From Brevibacillus laterosporus LMG 15441 (lineage in GTDB: Bacteria > Bacillota > Bacilli > Brevibacillales > Brevibacillaceae): a stretch of DNA of 64,000 nucleotides. Within the stretch, counting starts at the first letter, position 1; every line of letters starts with the position of its first letter. The DNA lies in the NCBI RefSeq assembly GCF_000219535.2, contig NZ_CP007806.1:1453501-1517500 (forward strand), in the 5' to 3' direction. Both the position numbers and the translations under genes were made by a program. The notes under the pieces are model-generated. The model saw only the letters and a list, made by a program, of their open reading frames with translations, searched no databases and was not told where the DNA came from. Positions 8,466 through 17,606 of this stretch are shown here, piece after piece.

Positions 8466-8569
8466 ATGCAGGAGAAAACAAGTGTAAATTTCATCATACA
8501 TCATAAACCAGAGAATATGCTATGATGGTACTACTACCTACTAAATGGTTAAGCAAGGGGTCAAAGACA

Positions 8570-9328
8570 ATGCTTCAACAATTCGGCTTTACACAATATG
8601 AAAGTCAAGTTTATCAAGCGCTGATAACCGTTGATCAGCCATTAGATGCCACAGGTATCGTCAAGGGGTCAGGTGTTCCGCGTTCAAAGGTATATGAAGT
8701 CCTTCATCGCTTGTCCGAAAAAGGGATGATTCTTGAAACGACCGTTGAAAAAAAGCGACTGTATACCGCTCTTCCTATTGAATCGATCATTGAAAAACTA
8801 AAAGCTGATTTTGAAACGAATGTTCAAAAATTAAGAAGCACGCAAAAAAAAGAAGCTCCCAAGGATGATCGAGTATGGACCTTAAGAGATAACCATTCGA
8901 TCCAAGCCTTGCTAAAGGATTTGCTTCTGCAATCCAGTCAATCGATTTTTATTTCGGGATGGGCTGATGATTTAGCTGCTTTTCTCCCCATTTTAGAGCA
9001 AAAATACGCTGAGGGAATTACCGTTAATATTCATGTGATTGGTGAATTTCCAACCGCGATTCCTACAGTGTCTACCTTAATTCCTGATGTACAGCACGCG
9101 AGCTTAGAGAGAAGTCGCATCCTTATTGTTGATGAACAGGAATTGCTTTTTGCCGGGATAGAAGAGAGTAAGTGGCAAGCTATTCGCACAGGCTCGCGTC
9201 CTTTATTGAAATTCTTTACTGAGTTTTTCTATCATGATGTTGCCTTAACCGAAATTACCCAAAGATATCGAGATACCGTTATGAAAGATCAGGCCATTCG
9301 CGATGTATTGTTAAATTTAAGGTATTAG
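8570..9328 (+). CDS. TrmB-family transcriptional regulator
   Basis: DNA-binding regulator of about 252 residues. The frame is open from 8522, but ATG 8570 is preferred: AAGGGG lies upstream at usable spacing and the product then starts at the family N-terminus (LQQFGFTQYESQVYQALI). Residues 5-80 form the winged helix of TrmB proteins, with GSGVPRSKVYEVLHRLSEKGMI as recognition region landmarks. The C-terminal half has the phospholipase-D-like fold of the family (SSQSIFISGWADDL, EQELLFAGIEESKWQAIRTG), used to sense a ligand. It faces the MFS-Nudix unit and probably regulates it. Confidence 0.85.
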   Translation: MLQQFGFTQYESQVYQALITVDQPLDATGIVKGSGVPRSKVYEVLHRLSEKGMILETTVEKKRLYTALPIESIIEKLKADFETNVQKLRSTQKKEAPKDDRVWTLRDNHSIQALLKDLLLQSSQSIFISGWADDLAAFLPILEQKYAEGITVNIHVIGEFPTAIPTVSTLIPDVQHASLERSRILIVDEQELLFAGIEESKWQAIRTGSRPLLKFFTEFFYHDVALTEITQRYRDTVMKDQAIRDVLLNLRY

Positions 9329-9354
9329 CTGAAGGATTACCCTTTGCAAAATAA

Positions 9355-9389
9355 AAGCCTCTCTCTTATCTAACCCAAGAGAGAGGCTT
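9355..9389. terminator. Bidirectional terminator between TrmB gene and mnt operon
   Basis: AAGCCTCTCTCTT (9355-9367) pairs with AAGAGAGAGGCTT (9377-9389): a 13-base perfect stem. On the minus strand it is followed by TTATTTT, making it the strong terminator of the metal-importer operon; the plus-strand T-tract is short. Confidence 0.88.
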
Positions 9390-9416
9390 TGCTGTTAGAG
9401 TTGCAAGCCAACGTAA

Positions 9417-10301
9417 CTATTCCTGCTCAGATACACGTAAGCTGCGACGAGCAAGCAGCTTAGAAATAAGACCATAACGCGGTGAGAATATAAAAGCTAG
9501 GGCGAATAATAGCCCCGCGATAACTGTCATGGCGCCAGCGATGGAGCTATCTAACCAGGTTGCCAAAGCATAACCGAGTGCAGAGCATAGGACACCGATC
9601 AGCATGCTTAACCCTAGCATGACAGGTAGACGGTCTGTCAGCAGGTAGGCAGTCGCTCCAGGTACAACCAACATAGCAACAACCAGAATAGCGCCAACAC
9701 TTTCAAAAGAGGCGACAGTTGCCATAGAGACCAGCCCCATTAGAAGATAGTGGAATAAAGCGACTGGAATGCCAATAGCAGCCGCCATTGCAGGATCGAA
9801 TGTGCAGAGCTTAAATTGCTTATAAAAGAGCGAGATAACCAACAGACTGACCAAGAAGACGATGCCAATTCCCCAGACTGCTCTTGGCCCCAAATCCAGA
9901 TCACCGATAGTAAGTGTATCCCACGGTACATAAGCGATTTCTCCATATAGTACACAATCCAAATCTAAATCTACTTGTGAGCTGAACAAAGAGATGATCA
10001 CAACCCCAATAGAAAATAGAGCGGTAAAGGTTACCCCGATGGCTGCATCTGATTTAACACCACTGTTTCGAAAAAGCTGAATCAAAAAGACAGTAAGCAG
10101 ACCAAATGCTCCGGCACCGATTAGCATAGGCAACGTTTCCCGACTATTCGTAATGAGAAAAGCTAGGGCAATACCAGGTAGAATCGCATGACTTATCGCA
10201 TCACCTAGCATAGCCATTCGTCTTAAAATGAGAAAACAACCGAGGAAGCCGCATGTAGCGGCTACCAATGATCCGGTTAAAATAATCCAAAAGCTGTTCA
10301 T
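9417..10301 (-). CDS. mntD: Manganese/zinc ABC transporter permease (MntD/TroD-like)
   Basis: Permease of the ABC-3 metal family, 294 residues, about eight or nine membrane helices. Landmarks are GFLGCFLILRRMAMLGDAISHA near the N-terminus and AILVVAMLVVPGATAYLLTDR in the middle, both characteristic of Mn/Zn/Fe permeases. Its start overlaps the stop of the preceding permease by four bases (ATGA type), showing tight translational coupling. It is the last gene of the four-gene unit and ends at the strong terminator. Manganese is preferred over zinc because of the fused regulator-like domain in its partner and the operator upstream of the operon. Confidence 0.88.
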   Translation of the reverse strand: MNSFWIILTGSLVAATCGFLGCFLILRRMAMLGDAISHAILPGIALAFLITNSRETLPMLIGAGAFGLLTVFLIQLFRNSGVKSDAAIGVTFTALFSIGVVIISLFSSQVDLDLDCVLYGEIAYVPWDTLTIGDLDLGPRAVWGIGIVFLVSLLVISLFYKQFKLCTFDPAMAAAIGIPVALFHYLLMGLVSMATVASFESVGAILVVAMLVVPGATAYLLTDRLPVMLGLSMLIGVLCSALGYALATWLDSSIAGAMTVIAGLLFALAFIFSPRYGLISKLLARRSLRVSEQE

Positions 10302-11644
10302 ACGGGAACACCTCCCTGTTCCGATTTCTTTCTGGAAGTAGGGGGGGACATATGTCCGAGAAGTAAAGGCGTCATATCATAGTGTTCTAGCTCAGCCAAC
10401 ATTTGTTTCAGTTGTGGTTTGGTTAGCTGATGTACAATTAGCTCTTCATTTTGATCAACACCATAGCCCTGATACTTTTGTTCATTCATGAGGAACAAAT
10501 CCCACAGGCGTTGATTCAAAATGAGATCGTGTGCTTTTTCTACACCTGTTTTCGTGAATGTCCAATGCTCCAGACGGCTTTTGTCAAAGGCAACCCAGCC
10601 CTTCTTTTGCAAGCTAGATAAGGCTTTGACTACAGTAGCATGTGCTTTTCCACTTTTTTGACTAAGCCGATTCACAGGTATATACAGATTATGGGATATA
10701 CGCTGTTGTTTAATCTCGTGTTCCATACATTCATATAGGGAGCGCAAGACATCTTGTTGCAAAACCTGATTTCGCAAACGTAAAAAACGAATGAGTTTAA
10801 ACAAGACACCACGACTTGGTGAAAAAATGAGTGAAAACAAAAATAAAGCTGTGGCACCCAGTACAATAATGGGACCAGTTGGTAAATTTTGAACCTGTGT
10901 GCTAAGCAATGTTCCAAATGCTCCGCTCAAGGCTCCAAATACACCGGAGAGTATAACCATTGACCCTAGTTTATTCGTCCAATAACGGGCTGTAACTGCT
11001 GGGGTAATCAGCATGGCTGCCATTAGCACAACTCCTACCGCTTGCAGACCAATTACCACAGACATCAGTAGCATGACCATTAATAACCCATCCAGCATTC
11101 CCATAGGCAATCCCAAACCGCGACCAAATCCAGCGTCAAACGAGAGCAGTTTAAATTCTTTAAACAATAAGCTTGTTAACAAAATTAAAATAGCTCCTAC
11201 AACAACCATTGTATTGACGTCGTTACCAACTAAAGAAGCAGCTTGACCAAACAAGAATTTATCCAGACCGCTTTGATTTCCACTGGAGCTATGCTGGATA
11301 TAAGTAAGCAAGACGATTCCGATTCCAAAGAACACGGATAAAATAAGCGCAAGGGCAGTATCTTCTTTAATTCGTGAGTGGCGCGAAATCATACTGATAA
11401 AGTAAGTAGCAACCAGCCCGGATAGGACTGCCCCAAGTAAAAATAAGCCAACTGATTTTGAGCCAGTAAGTAAAAAGACTAGACAAACGCCAGGTAATGC
11501 TGCATGAGCGAGGGCATCACCCATCAATGAACGACCGCGGAGAAAGGCAAAGCAACCGAGTACCCCGCTACTGATTCCAAGTAGAATGCAACCAGCTAGA
11601 ACCCATTGTGTGTTAGGATCTAGCAAAGCCTGCCACCAACTCAT
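10298..11644 (-). CDS. mntC: Metal ABC transporter permease with C-terminal winged-helix domain (MntC-like)
   Basis: At 448 residues this is about 150 longer than a plain ABC-3 permease. Residues 1-290 are the permease ([42 protein letters not shown]). Residues from about 305 form a cytosolic extension resembling the DtxR/MntR winged-helix fold: [44 protein letters not shown] and a helical tail with [18 protein letters not shown]. The same permease-plus-HTH architecture is known for MntC in Bacillus. It may bind metal or gate transport rather than bind DNA, which is inference. ATG 11644 follows AGGAGGGG and overlaps the ATPase stop by four bases. Confidence 0.88.
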   Translation of the reverse strand: MSWWQALLDPNTQWVLAGCILLGISSGVLGCFAFLRGRSLMGDALAHAALPGVCLVFLLTGSKSVGLFLLGAVLSGLVATYFISMISRHSRIKEDTALALILSVFFGIGIVLLTYIQHSSSGNQSGLDKFLFGQAASLVGNDVNTMVVVGAILILLTSLLFKEFKLLSFDAGFGRGLGLPMGMLDGLLMVMLLMSVVIGLQAVGVVLMAAMLITPAVTARYWTNKLGSMVILSGVFGALSGAFGTLLSTQVQNLPTGPIIVLGATALFLFSLIFSPSRGVLFKLIRFLRLRNQVLQQDVLRSLYECMEHEIKQQRISHNLYIPVNRLSQKSGKAHATVVKALSSLQKKGWVAFDKSRLEHWTFTKTGVEKAHDLILNQRLWDLFLMNEQKYQGYGVDQNEELIVHQLTKPQLKQMLAELEHYDMTPLLLGHMSPPTSRKKSEQGGVPV

Positions 11645-12429
11645 TTTGACCCCTCCTGCTTGGACCTGTCTGTGGATAGGGCCAGCCGATCACCTAAGAT
11701 TTGTAAGCGGCCTCCATAGGTTTTTTGTAAATTCTCTGTGGTAAAGGTTTCTTCTGTTGGACCGTTTACGATCATTCGCTTATTAATCATGACAACCCAA
11801 TCAAAATATTCCGTAACGGTTTGAAGATCGTGGTGAACGACCAACACCGTTTTATTTTGTTCCTTTAATTCGTTCAAAAGGAGAATGATTGCTTTCTCCG
11901 TAGCAGCATCAACACCGGCAAAGGGTTCATCCATGAAATAGATTTGAGCCTCCTGAGCCAAAGCACGCGCTAGGAAGACACGCTGTTGTTGTCCACCCGA
12001 AAGCTGGCTGATTTGACGATCAGCAAAATCAGCCATCCCTACTTTACGCAGGCATTCCATGGCCCATTCCTTATCGGTTTTGCCAGGCCTACGGAACCAG
12101 CCAAGACGTCCGTAACGCCCCATTAGGACAACATCAAGAGCATCTGTGGGGAAGTCCCAGTCAACGGTTTCACGCTGTGGGACATAGCCTACTAGCTTGC
12201 GTTGCTCGCGATAGGGTTTTCCATAGATGTGGACTTGACCAGAGGCAGCAGGGATGAGCCCTTGAATGGCTTTGATAAACGTTGATTTCCCTGCACCATT
12301 GGGTCCAATAATTCCGATTAATTTGCCTTCAGGAATGGTAAGTGTGACATTTCGAAGGACTGGTTTTTTCTGATAGGCAACCGTCAAATCGCTGACGGAG
12401 AGTGGTTCGTATGATGTAACGGGATTCAT
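11641..12429 (-). CDS. mntB: Manganese/zinc ABC transporter ATP-binding protein (MntB-like)
   Basis: Cytosolic ATPase of 262 residues powering the importer. Walker A is GPNGAGKST near residue 43, the Q-loop is [15 protein letters not shown], the ABC signature is [15 protein letters not shown], Walker B is [12 protein letters not shown] and the H-loop is VLVVHHD. The [10 protein letters not shown] segment is typical of Mn/Zn-type ATPases. A good AAGGAGGG site precedes the ATG, 16 bases after the lipoprotein gene. Confidence 0.94.
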   Translation of the reverse strand: MNPVTSYEPLSVSDLTVAYQKKPVLRNVTLTIPEGKLIGIIGPNGAGKSTFIKAIQGLIPAASGQVHIYGKPYREQRKLVGYVPQRETVDWDFPTDALDVVLMGRYGRLGWFRRPGKTDKEWAMECLRKVGMADFADRQISQLSGGQQQRVFLARALAQEAQIYFMDEPFAGVDAATEKAIILLLNELKEQNKTVLVVHHDLQTVTEYFDWVVMINKRMIVNGPTEETFTTENLQKTYGGRLQILGDRLALSTDRSKQEGSK

Positions 12430-12445
12430 TTAGGACCCTCCTTTT

Positions 12446-13408
12446 TTATTTGAGAGCAGAGACAATTGTATCTACATTATGCTTTACCATACCGATATAG
12501 TTCCCCTCAGGCGTGCCTGGCGTGCCCATTGCATCAGAGAATAACTCCCCGCCGATGACAACGTTGTGGTTTTTGGCAGAAGCCCCTTCAACTACGGCTT
12601 CAATCGAGCGCTTTGGTACTGAGGATTCTACGAAGACAGCTTTGATTTTTCGATCAACAAGGGTAGTTACCAGGTTCTGGACATCCTTTAAGCCATATTC
12701 AGAAGCTGTACTAATCCCTTGCAGGCCTACAACTTCAATATCATATGCCTTACCAAAATAAGCAAAAGCATCATGAGCGGTAACTAGGACACGTTGCTCT
12801 TTAGGAACAGTTGCAACTTGTTGTTTGGCATAATCGTGCAATTCTTGCAATTGTTTTAAATAGTTTGTCGCATTTGTGTGATATAGATCTCTATGTAGGG
12901 TATCAATTTCAGATAAGGAGTCGCGAACTTGCTCTACAGCTTTCATCCACAGGGATACGTCGAACCAAACATGTGGATCTGGCTGATCTGGTGACTCAGG
13001 ATCTGCGTGTAATAATTCTTTCGGAATTTGTTTTGTCACTGCAATAACTGGCTTTTTTTTGCTCATTTGTTCGAATATATCAACCATTTTTCCTTCAAGA
13101 TGAAGACCGGAATAAAAGACAATGTCGGCATTCTCAATTCGTTTGATATCCCCTTGAGATGCTTTGTATAAATGGGGGTCTACACCAGCACCCATTAATT
13201 GAGTAACCTCTACTTGATCTCCACCGACCTTTGCTACAATATCTGCGACCATACCAGTAGTGGTGGTGATTTTCCATGTTCCTTCGTGTTGTGGTTTTTG
13301 TGTATCACCGCTAGTCGCTTGTTGTCCGCAGCCTGTCAGCATAAGTGATAAGGCTAAGACGGAAGCGCTAAGGAATGAAAACCAACGCTGTTTTTTCAAT
13401 AGTTGCAT
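12446..13408 (-). CDS. mntA: Metal-binding lipoprotein of the Mn/Zn importer (MntA-like, SBP family 9)
   Basis: Exported lipoprotein of 320 residues that binds Mn(II) or Zn(II). The signal ends in LTGC with Cys27 lipidated. Likely metal ligands by position are His79 (GVDPHLYKAS), His146 (DPHVWFD), Glu237 (GISTASEYGL) and Asp292 (LFSDAMG); a Glu in the third position is the pattern seen in manganese-binding relatives, where zinc proteins often have His. There is no long His-rich loop, again favouring manganese. First gene of mntABCD; preceded by TAGGAGGAC and a sigma-A promoter overlapped by a MntR-box-like sequence. Confidence 0.9.
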   Translation of the reverse strand: MQLLKKQRWFSFLSASVLALSLMLTGCGQQATSGDTQKPQHEGTWKITTTTGMVADIVAKVGGDQVEVTQLMGAGVDPHLYKASQGDIKRIENADIVFYSGLHLEGKMVDIFEQMSKKKPVIAVTKQIPKELLHADPESPDQPDPHVWFDVSLWMKAVEQVRDSLSEIDTLHRDLYHTNATNYLKQLQELHDYAKQQVATVPKEQRVLVTAHDAFAYFGKAYDIEVVGLQGISTASEYGLKDVQNLVTTLVDRKIKAVFVESSVPKRSIEAVVEGASAKNHNVVIGGELFSDAMGTPGTPEGNYIGMVKHNVDTIVSALK

Positions 13409-13433
13409 AGTTGTCCTCCTACAAGTTTTTTAT

Positions 13434-13464
13434 ATTTATGCCAAAAAGTTTCCTGAGGTCAACT
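13434..13464 (-). promoter_or_regulatory. mntABCD promoter overlapped by MntR-box-like operator
   Basis: Reading the minus strand, TTGACC (13457-13462) and TAAATA (13434-13439) are spaced by 17 bases. The plus-strand sequence AGTTTCCTGAGGTCAACT at 13447-13464 is a partial dyad (AGTT ... AACT) and closely resembles, from memory, the MntR sites of Bacillus mnt genes (AGTTTCC core followed by an A-rich half). It covers the -35 element, so bound regulator would block transcription when manganese is plentiful. Confidence 0.55.
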
Positions 13465-13724
13465 TTATCACAAACATTTGCCCGAGTGCAACAATTTTAC
13501 CATATGCTACCTTAATGAAATTGGTGCTTGATCATGTAACCATGCAGGAATAAGGATACCTTAACTCTGTTAAACTCCGTAATATTCGAATGAAAGGGAG
13601 CCAATCGAGATTTGAGACGCAAAAGCATACAGGACTTGTTTGTAAACAATAATAACTGGGTAATTTGTTCGATAGGGCAGTAGAGTGCAGGGGAGAGAAG
13701 CGGGTGCTGAAGTATCTCTTTGGT

Positions 13725-13751
13725 AAATAAAAAACTCGGCTAGCACCGAGT
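13725..13751 (-). terminator. Rho-independent terminator downstream of the VOC-like gene
   Basis: On the minus strand ACTCGG pairs with CCGAGT across 13734-13751, followed by TTTTTTATTT. It is oriented to end transcription from the gene at 13853-14521. Confidence 0.85.
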
Positions 13752-13852
13752 CTGTATCTAATAGAAATGAAGAAGCCAATTCCTTATGATCTGCATAAAG
13801 AGCTAAGAAGAGTGCATCCAACTAAAGCTTTTTTAAAACTAGAGTCAGAGTC

Positions 13853-14521
13853 TTACACATATTTGGTATCATCTAGGAGTAGTCCTTTTGGCTCAAAATA
13901 ACTAAAGCTGTTAGCATCTGCTGACTCCAAGCGTAAGGATGCATTTGCTAGCGGAAGAAAAGCTGTATGCATATCCAGATATTGTCCCAAGGTTGCTGAA
14001 AAGCCAATCAATTTTTCCAGCAATTGCACGTCCGCTACCAATGATGCTGTGCGGATGATGGCTGCTTGGGGATAGCCGGGGCGTGGTACAGTGGTTTTTT
14101 CGTATTGAACAAACCAAGGCAGATGTTCGTGAGTGCCAAGCATACGCATCATCATCGGTTCCCCTGAGGGAAGAGCAATTTGCTGTGTACCAGAAAAATG
14201 AATGGGGTATCCTTCTTGTTGTAAAATGGTTTCCACGTGATTCATATCATCGGTCTCTAAGACTAAGCTATAATAACCTTCTTGGTGTTTTTGGATGAAG
14301 GCTTGCAGCGCTAGACCAGATTCTGACTCTGGCACACGGGATTCATCTTCTATGTAAGCAACCTCAAGAAAACCACCGCCTGCTAACGGATAAAGACGAG
14401 TAGCAATCCCAGGGAAGGATTGGCCAGTAGCAATACAAGTATAGCCCCGCTCCTGTGTTATGATTTGGTTAATTTCATCGGGCCGGTTCGTTACGTAAAT
14501 CAATCGGTCTAACAAGAACAT
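13853..14521 (-). CDS. VOC/glyoxalase-like domain protein, function unknown
   Basis: Cytosolic protein of 222 residues. The frame is open from 14560, but ATG 14521 is chosen because AAGGAGAG lies eight bases upstream and the product then starts MFLLDRLIYVTNRP, the usual opening beta strand of these proteins. Two half-domains are visible: residues 5-130 (FPGIATRLYPLAGGGFLEVAYIEDESRVPESE, then YYSLVLETDDMNHVETILQQEGYPI, by landmarks) and a second beginning AAIIRTASLVADVQLLEKLIGFSA. This matches the Glyoxalase_3/YycE-like group without clear catalytic residues. Monocistronic; ends at its own terminator. Confidence 0.7.
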   Translation of the reverse strand: MFLLDRLIYVTNRPDEINQIITQERGYTCIATGQSFPGIATRLYPLAGGGFLEVAYIEDESRVPESESGLALQAFIQKHQEGYYSLVLETDDMNHVETILQQEGYPIHFSGTQQIALPSGEPMMMRMLGTHEHLPWFVQYEKTTVPRPGYPQAAIIRTASLVADVQLLEKLIGFSATLGQYLDMHTAFLPLANASLRLESADANSFSYFEPKGLLLDDTKYV

Positions 14522-14667
14522 AAAATATCTCTCCTTCATGAACAATTCACAGTCGGCCAATAGCTTTGCACGTATTAAAAGTGGGATGCTGTTGCATTCA
14601 ATGTATCACAAGTTCAATAGAAGAGGGAGCGAGAATCGAAATAGGCGCGTTTATCAATAGCCATTTC

Positions 14668-14696
14668 TTGCTCAAATACTACCTTTTTGCTATTAT
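14668..14696 (+). promoter_or_regulatory. Sigma-A promoter for lepA
   Basis: TTGCTC (14668-14673) and TATTAT (14691-14696) with a 17-base spacer, 68 bases before the lepA start. Confidence 0.6.
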
Positions 14697-14764
14697 TAAT
14701 CTTAGTGTATTTTTTAGCGGATACGAATGAGCAGATCATTCTATCCGTGGGAGGGAACGAAGAA

Positions 14765-16579
14765 ATGGATCGTCTGGAAAGGCAGAAAAAAATTCGCAAT
14801 TTCTCTATCATCGCTCATATTGACCATGGGAAATCTACCCTGGCAGACCGTATTCTTGAACTGACAGGAGCTTTGACTGCTCGTGAGATGGAAGCGCAGT
14901 TCCTTGATACGATGGATTTGGAAAGAGAGCGTGGCATTACGATTAAATTAAACGCTGTTCGCCTGAACTATAAAGCAGACGATGGCGAGGAGTATATTCT
15001 TCACTTGATCGACACACCAGGACACGTCGACTTCACCTATGAAGTATCACGTAGTTTGGCGGCTTGTGAAGGAGCGCTGCTAGTCGTGGATGCAGCGCAA
15101 GGTATTGAAGCACAGACTCTAGCAAACGTGTACCTGGCTCTTGATAACAATCTGGAAATCATTCCAATCATTAATAAGATTGATTTGCCAAGTGCGGAAC
15201 CGGATCGTGTGAAACAAGAGGTAGAGGACGTTATCGGTCTAGATACGAGCGACGCTGTTCTTACTTCTGCAAAATCGGGAATTGGTATTAAAGATGTGCT
15301 GGAAGCTGTGGTACAAAAAGTACCGGCTCCAACAGGAGACCCTGAGGCTCCATTGCAAGCCCTAATTTTTGACTCTTATTTTGATGCGTATCGAGGTGTT
15401 ATTGCTTCTGTGCGTATCGTCAATGGTACCTTGAAAAAAGGTATGAAAATTAAGATGATGGCAACCAACAAGACGTTTGAGGTTACGGAAGTAGGTACCT
15501 CTACGCCTCGTCAGACTCCAGTGGATGAATTGACGGTGGGGGATGTAGGATACGTAGCCGCTTCTATTAAGACCGTTGGGGATACTAGAGTCGGTGATAC
15601 GATTACAGACGCCAGTCGTCCGGCTACGGAAGCACTGCCTGGTTATCGTAAAATTAATTCCATGGTATTTTGTGGATTATATCCAATTGATACCAGTGAT
15701 TACAACGATCTACGTGATGCTCTTGATAAATTGCAGCTTAATGATGCTTCTTTGCAATTTGAACCAGAAACATCGCAAGCGCTTGGATTCGGTTTCCGTT
15801 GTGGTTTCCTAGGACTTTTACACATGGAAATCATTCAGGAGCGTATTGAACGTGAATTCAATATTGATCTGATTACTACAGCGCCGAGTGTAATTTATCG
15901 CATTACACAAACCAATGGTGAGGTTATTGAAATTGATAACCCATCCAAAATGCCTGAGATACAAAAAATCGAGCTAATTGAAGAGCCATATGTAACCTCT
16001 ACCGTCATGGTGCCAAAGGATTATGTTGGAGATGTTATGCAGCTCTGCCAAGGCAAGCGCGGTGATTTCCTTGATATGCAATATCTAGGCGAAAATCGTG
16101 TTCAATTGAAATATGATATGCCATTGTCTGAGATCGTATATGATTTCTTCGATATGTTGAAATCAGGCACAAAAGGATATGCTTCCTTTGATTACGAAAT
16201 GGCAGGCTATAAACCATCTAAGCTAGTGAAAATGGATATTCTCCTAAATGGCGAGATTGTCGATGCCCTGTCCTTTATCGTACACACGGATACAGCTTAT
16301 CCTCGTGGCAAAGTGATTTGTGAGAAGCTAAGAAAATTAATTCCTCGTCAGCAATTTGAGGTGCCAATTCAAGCAGCTATCGGTCAAAAAATCGTAGCGC
16401 GTGAAACGATAAGCGCAATGCGTAAAAATGTATTGGCAAAATGTTACGGGGGGGATATTTCCCGTAAACGGAAGCTATTAGAGAAGCAAAAAGAAGGTAA
16501 AAAGCGCATGAAAGCGGTAGGTTCCGTAGAAGTGCCACAAGAAGCATTTATGGCTGTTTTACGTATGGATGATAAGTAA
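14765..16579 (+). CDS. lepA: Elongation factor 4 (LepA), ribosome back-translocase GTPase
   Basis: Ribosome-associated GTPase of 604 residues. The frame extends upstream to 14687, but ATG 14765 has GGGAGGG at correct spacing and gives the standard N-terminus [21 protein letters not shown]1 is [10 protein letters not shown]2 includes RGITI, G3 is DTPGH, G4 is NKID and G5 is TSAKSGIG. Domain landmarks specific to LepA are [35 protein letters not shown] and the C-terminal [19 protein letters not shown]. No defects seen. In Bacillus lepA directly precedes hemW; here 2.3 kb of accessory DNA separates them. Confidence 0.98.
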   Translation: MDRLERQKKIRNFSIIAHIDHGKSTLADRILELTGALTAREMEAQFLDTMDLERERGITIKLNAVRLNYKADDGEEYILHLIDTPGHVDFTYEVSRSLAACEGALLVVDAAQGIEAQTLANVYLALDNNLEIIPIINKIDLPSAEPDRVKQEVEDVIGLDTSDAVLTSAKSGIGIKDVLEAVVQKVPAPTGDPEAPLQALIFDSYFDAYRGVIASVRIVNGTLKKGMKIKMMATNKTFEVTEVGTSTPRQTPVDELTVGDVGYVAASIKTVGDTRVGDTITDASRPATEALPGYRKINSMVFCGLYPIDTSDYNDLRDALDKLQLNDASLQFEPETSQALGFGFRCGFLGLLHMEIIQERIEREFNIDLITTAPSVIYRITQTNGEVIEIDNPSKMPEIQKIELIEEPYVTSTVMVPKDYVGDVMQLCQGKRGDFLDMQYLGENRVQLKYDMPLSEIVYDFFDMLKSGTKGYASFDYEMAGYKPSKLVKMDILLNGEIVDALSFIVHTDTAYPRGKVICEKLRKLIPRQQFEVPIQAAIGQKIVARETISAMRKNVLAKCYGGDISRKRKLLEKQKEGKKRMKAVGSVEVPQEAFMAVLRMDDK

Positions 16580-16631
16580 TAGCTGATAAATAAAGGGTTT
16601 TACGATTTGTGTTAATACCAAAAATTCACTT

Positions 16632-16671
16632 CCCCCACCCTATAGCCACCGAAGTGGTAAAATGGTGGGGG
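16632..16671 (+). terminator. Nested hairpin after lepA (probable terminator)
   Basis: CCCCCACC (16632-16639) pairs with GGTGGGGG (16664-16671), enclosing a second hairpin CCAC-CGAA-GTGG. The following ATTATTTTA is only moderately T-rich. Could alternatively be a relic of a mobile element in this island. Confidence 0.5.
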
Positions 16672-16693
16672 ATTATTTTAGCCTCATTCATGA

Positions 16694-17080
16694 TTCGTTC
16701 GAATATACGAAAGTCTATCGTGGTACGGATACAAACAGTATGTCATTCTAGGAACTGGATTAGATACCTTTTGTTTCCTATACCCAGAATTAAACGACAG
16801 CTCAGAAATATTTGAAGTTGATTATGCAGACGACAAACTTTTTGAAGAAAAAGGAATGTCTAATAGAGTTCAAAATATGGTTCAAATGGCTTCAGCTAGT
16901 GGTGAGCCAATGAAATCATGTTTTTCTTATGATGAAATGGAGAAAATGTTAGAAAACTCAGGTTTTCTCATTTATGAACATTTATCACCAGTTACTATTA
17001 ATAATCAATTTTTTCGTAATCGTACAGACTATTTGTCTGCATTCGAAACGATTCATTACATCCATGCTGTAAAAAAATAA
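16694..17080 (+). pseudogene. Decayed SAM-dependent methyltransferase (leucine carboxyl methyltransferase-like family)
   Basis: The open frame from 16694 to 17080 has no start codon at its beginning and a TGA just before it. It encodes YGYKQYVILGTGLDTFCF, the SAM-binding motif I region of the LCMT/Ppm1-like family, then PELNDSSEIFEVDYAD and a C-terminal part (MVQMASASGEPMKSCFSYDE, NRTDYLSAFETIHYIHAVKK). Comparing with the family as I remember it, the N-terminal third is missing, and the middle, between the FEVD strand and the DYADDKLF segment, has been deleted so that the two ends are fused in frame. It is a relic, not a functional enzyme. A short annotated-looking piece from ATG 16856 is only its tail. 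Confidence 0.75.
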
Positions 17081-17449
17081 TATTTCAGTTAATAACAGAC
17101 TGACCTCTCAATCTTCCCTATGATTGATCGGGTAATCAAAACGCTCAAAAAAACCACAATAAATTAAAGATTTCAAAAAAACGCCACTTACAGCGTTTTA
17201 ATCAATGCCCAGGATCATCTCTGTTTGTTTTTATGTTATTAATTTGCGAAGATGATAACCCATGTTTTGAAGAAATGATTTCCATAGAATGAAGATCAAA
17301 ACTTGAGGGACATCAAGTTAATTCGGGAAGAGTACAAAGTCCTCGTTGCTGAATTTTTGTAGCGCAACTTGAAAAACCTGCAAAAAGTTAAACCTTCTCT
17401 CAATTTGGTCAAGCCCCTGTTTTGTAGACTGTAAGGAAAGCTCTGGCAG
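17081..17449. other. Non-coding remainder of the lepA-hemW island
   Basis: About 370 bases of AT-rich sequence with no convincing ORF. The right end (from about 17404) holds the terminal-repeat-like sequence of the IS3 remnant. Confidence 0.5.
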
Positions 17450-17530
17450 TTAGGTAGTTAACTGACGTCTAAATTCACTAGGCGTCAGTTTATTTAGCTT
17501 CAAACGATTAGATTTCATGCGATTAAATGT
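17404..17530 (-). mobile_element. IS3-family remnant: transposase OrfB C-terminus and element end
   Basis: On the minus strand from about 17530 to a TAA at 17450-17452, the frame reads FNRMKSNRLKLNKLTPSEFR then RQLTT-stop, matching the C-terminal [KR]L[NG]xL[ST]PxE[FY]R signature of IS3-family transposases. Beyond the stop lies ACAGGGGCTTGACCAAATT, resembling the right terminal repeat (rc TTTGGTCAAGCCCCTG at 17404-17419). The rest of the transposase is absent. Confidence 0.6.
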
Positions 17531-17571
17531 AATTAAATGCAATGAACCCTTGATACTTTTGGCATGTAAAT

Positions 17572-17594
17572 AAAAAAGCACCCTACACGGGTGC
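17572..17594 (-). terminator. Rho-independent terminator of the exosporium-like gene
   Basis: On the minus strand GCACCC pairs with GGGTGC (17578-17594), followed by TTTTTTA (17571-17577). Confidence 0.9.
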
Positions 17595-17606
17595 GAAAAA
17601 TCCAAA

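Noticed and set aside
13570..13821. Minus-strand ORF of 83 residues
   Set aside because: It contains the strong terminator at 13725-13751 within its coding span, has no ribosome binding site and no recognisable motif.
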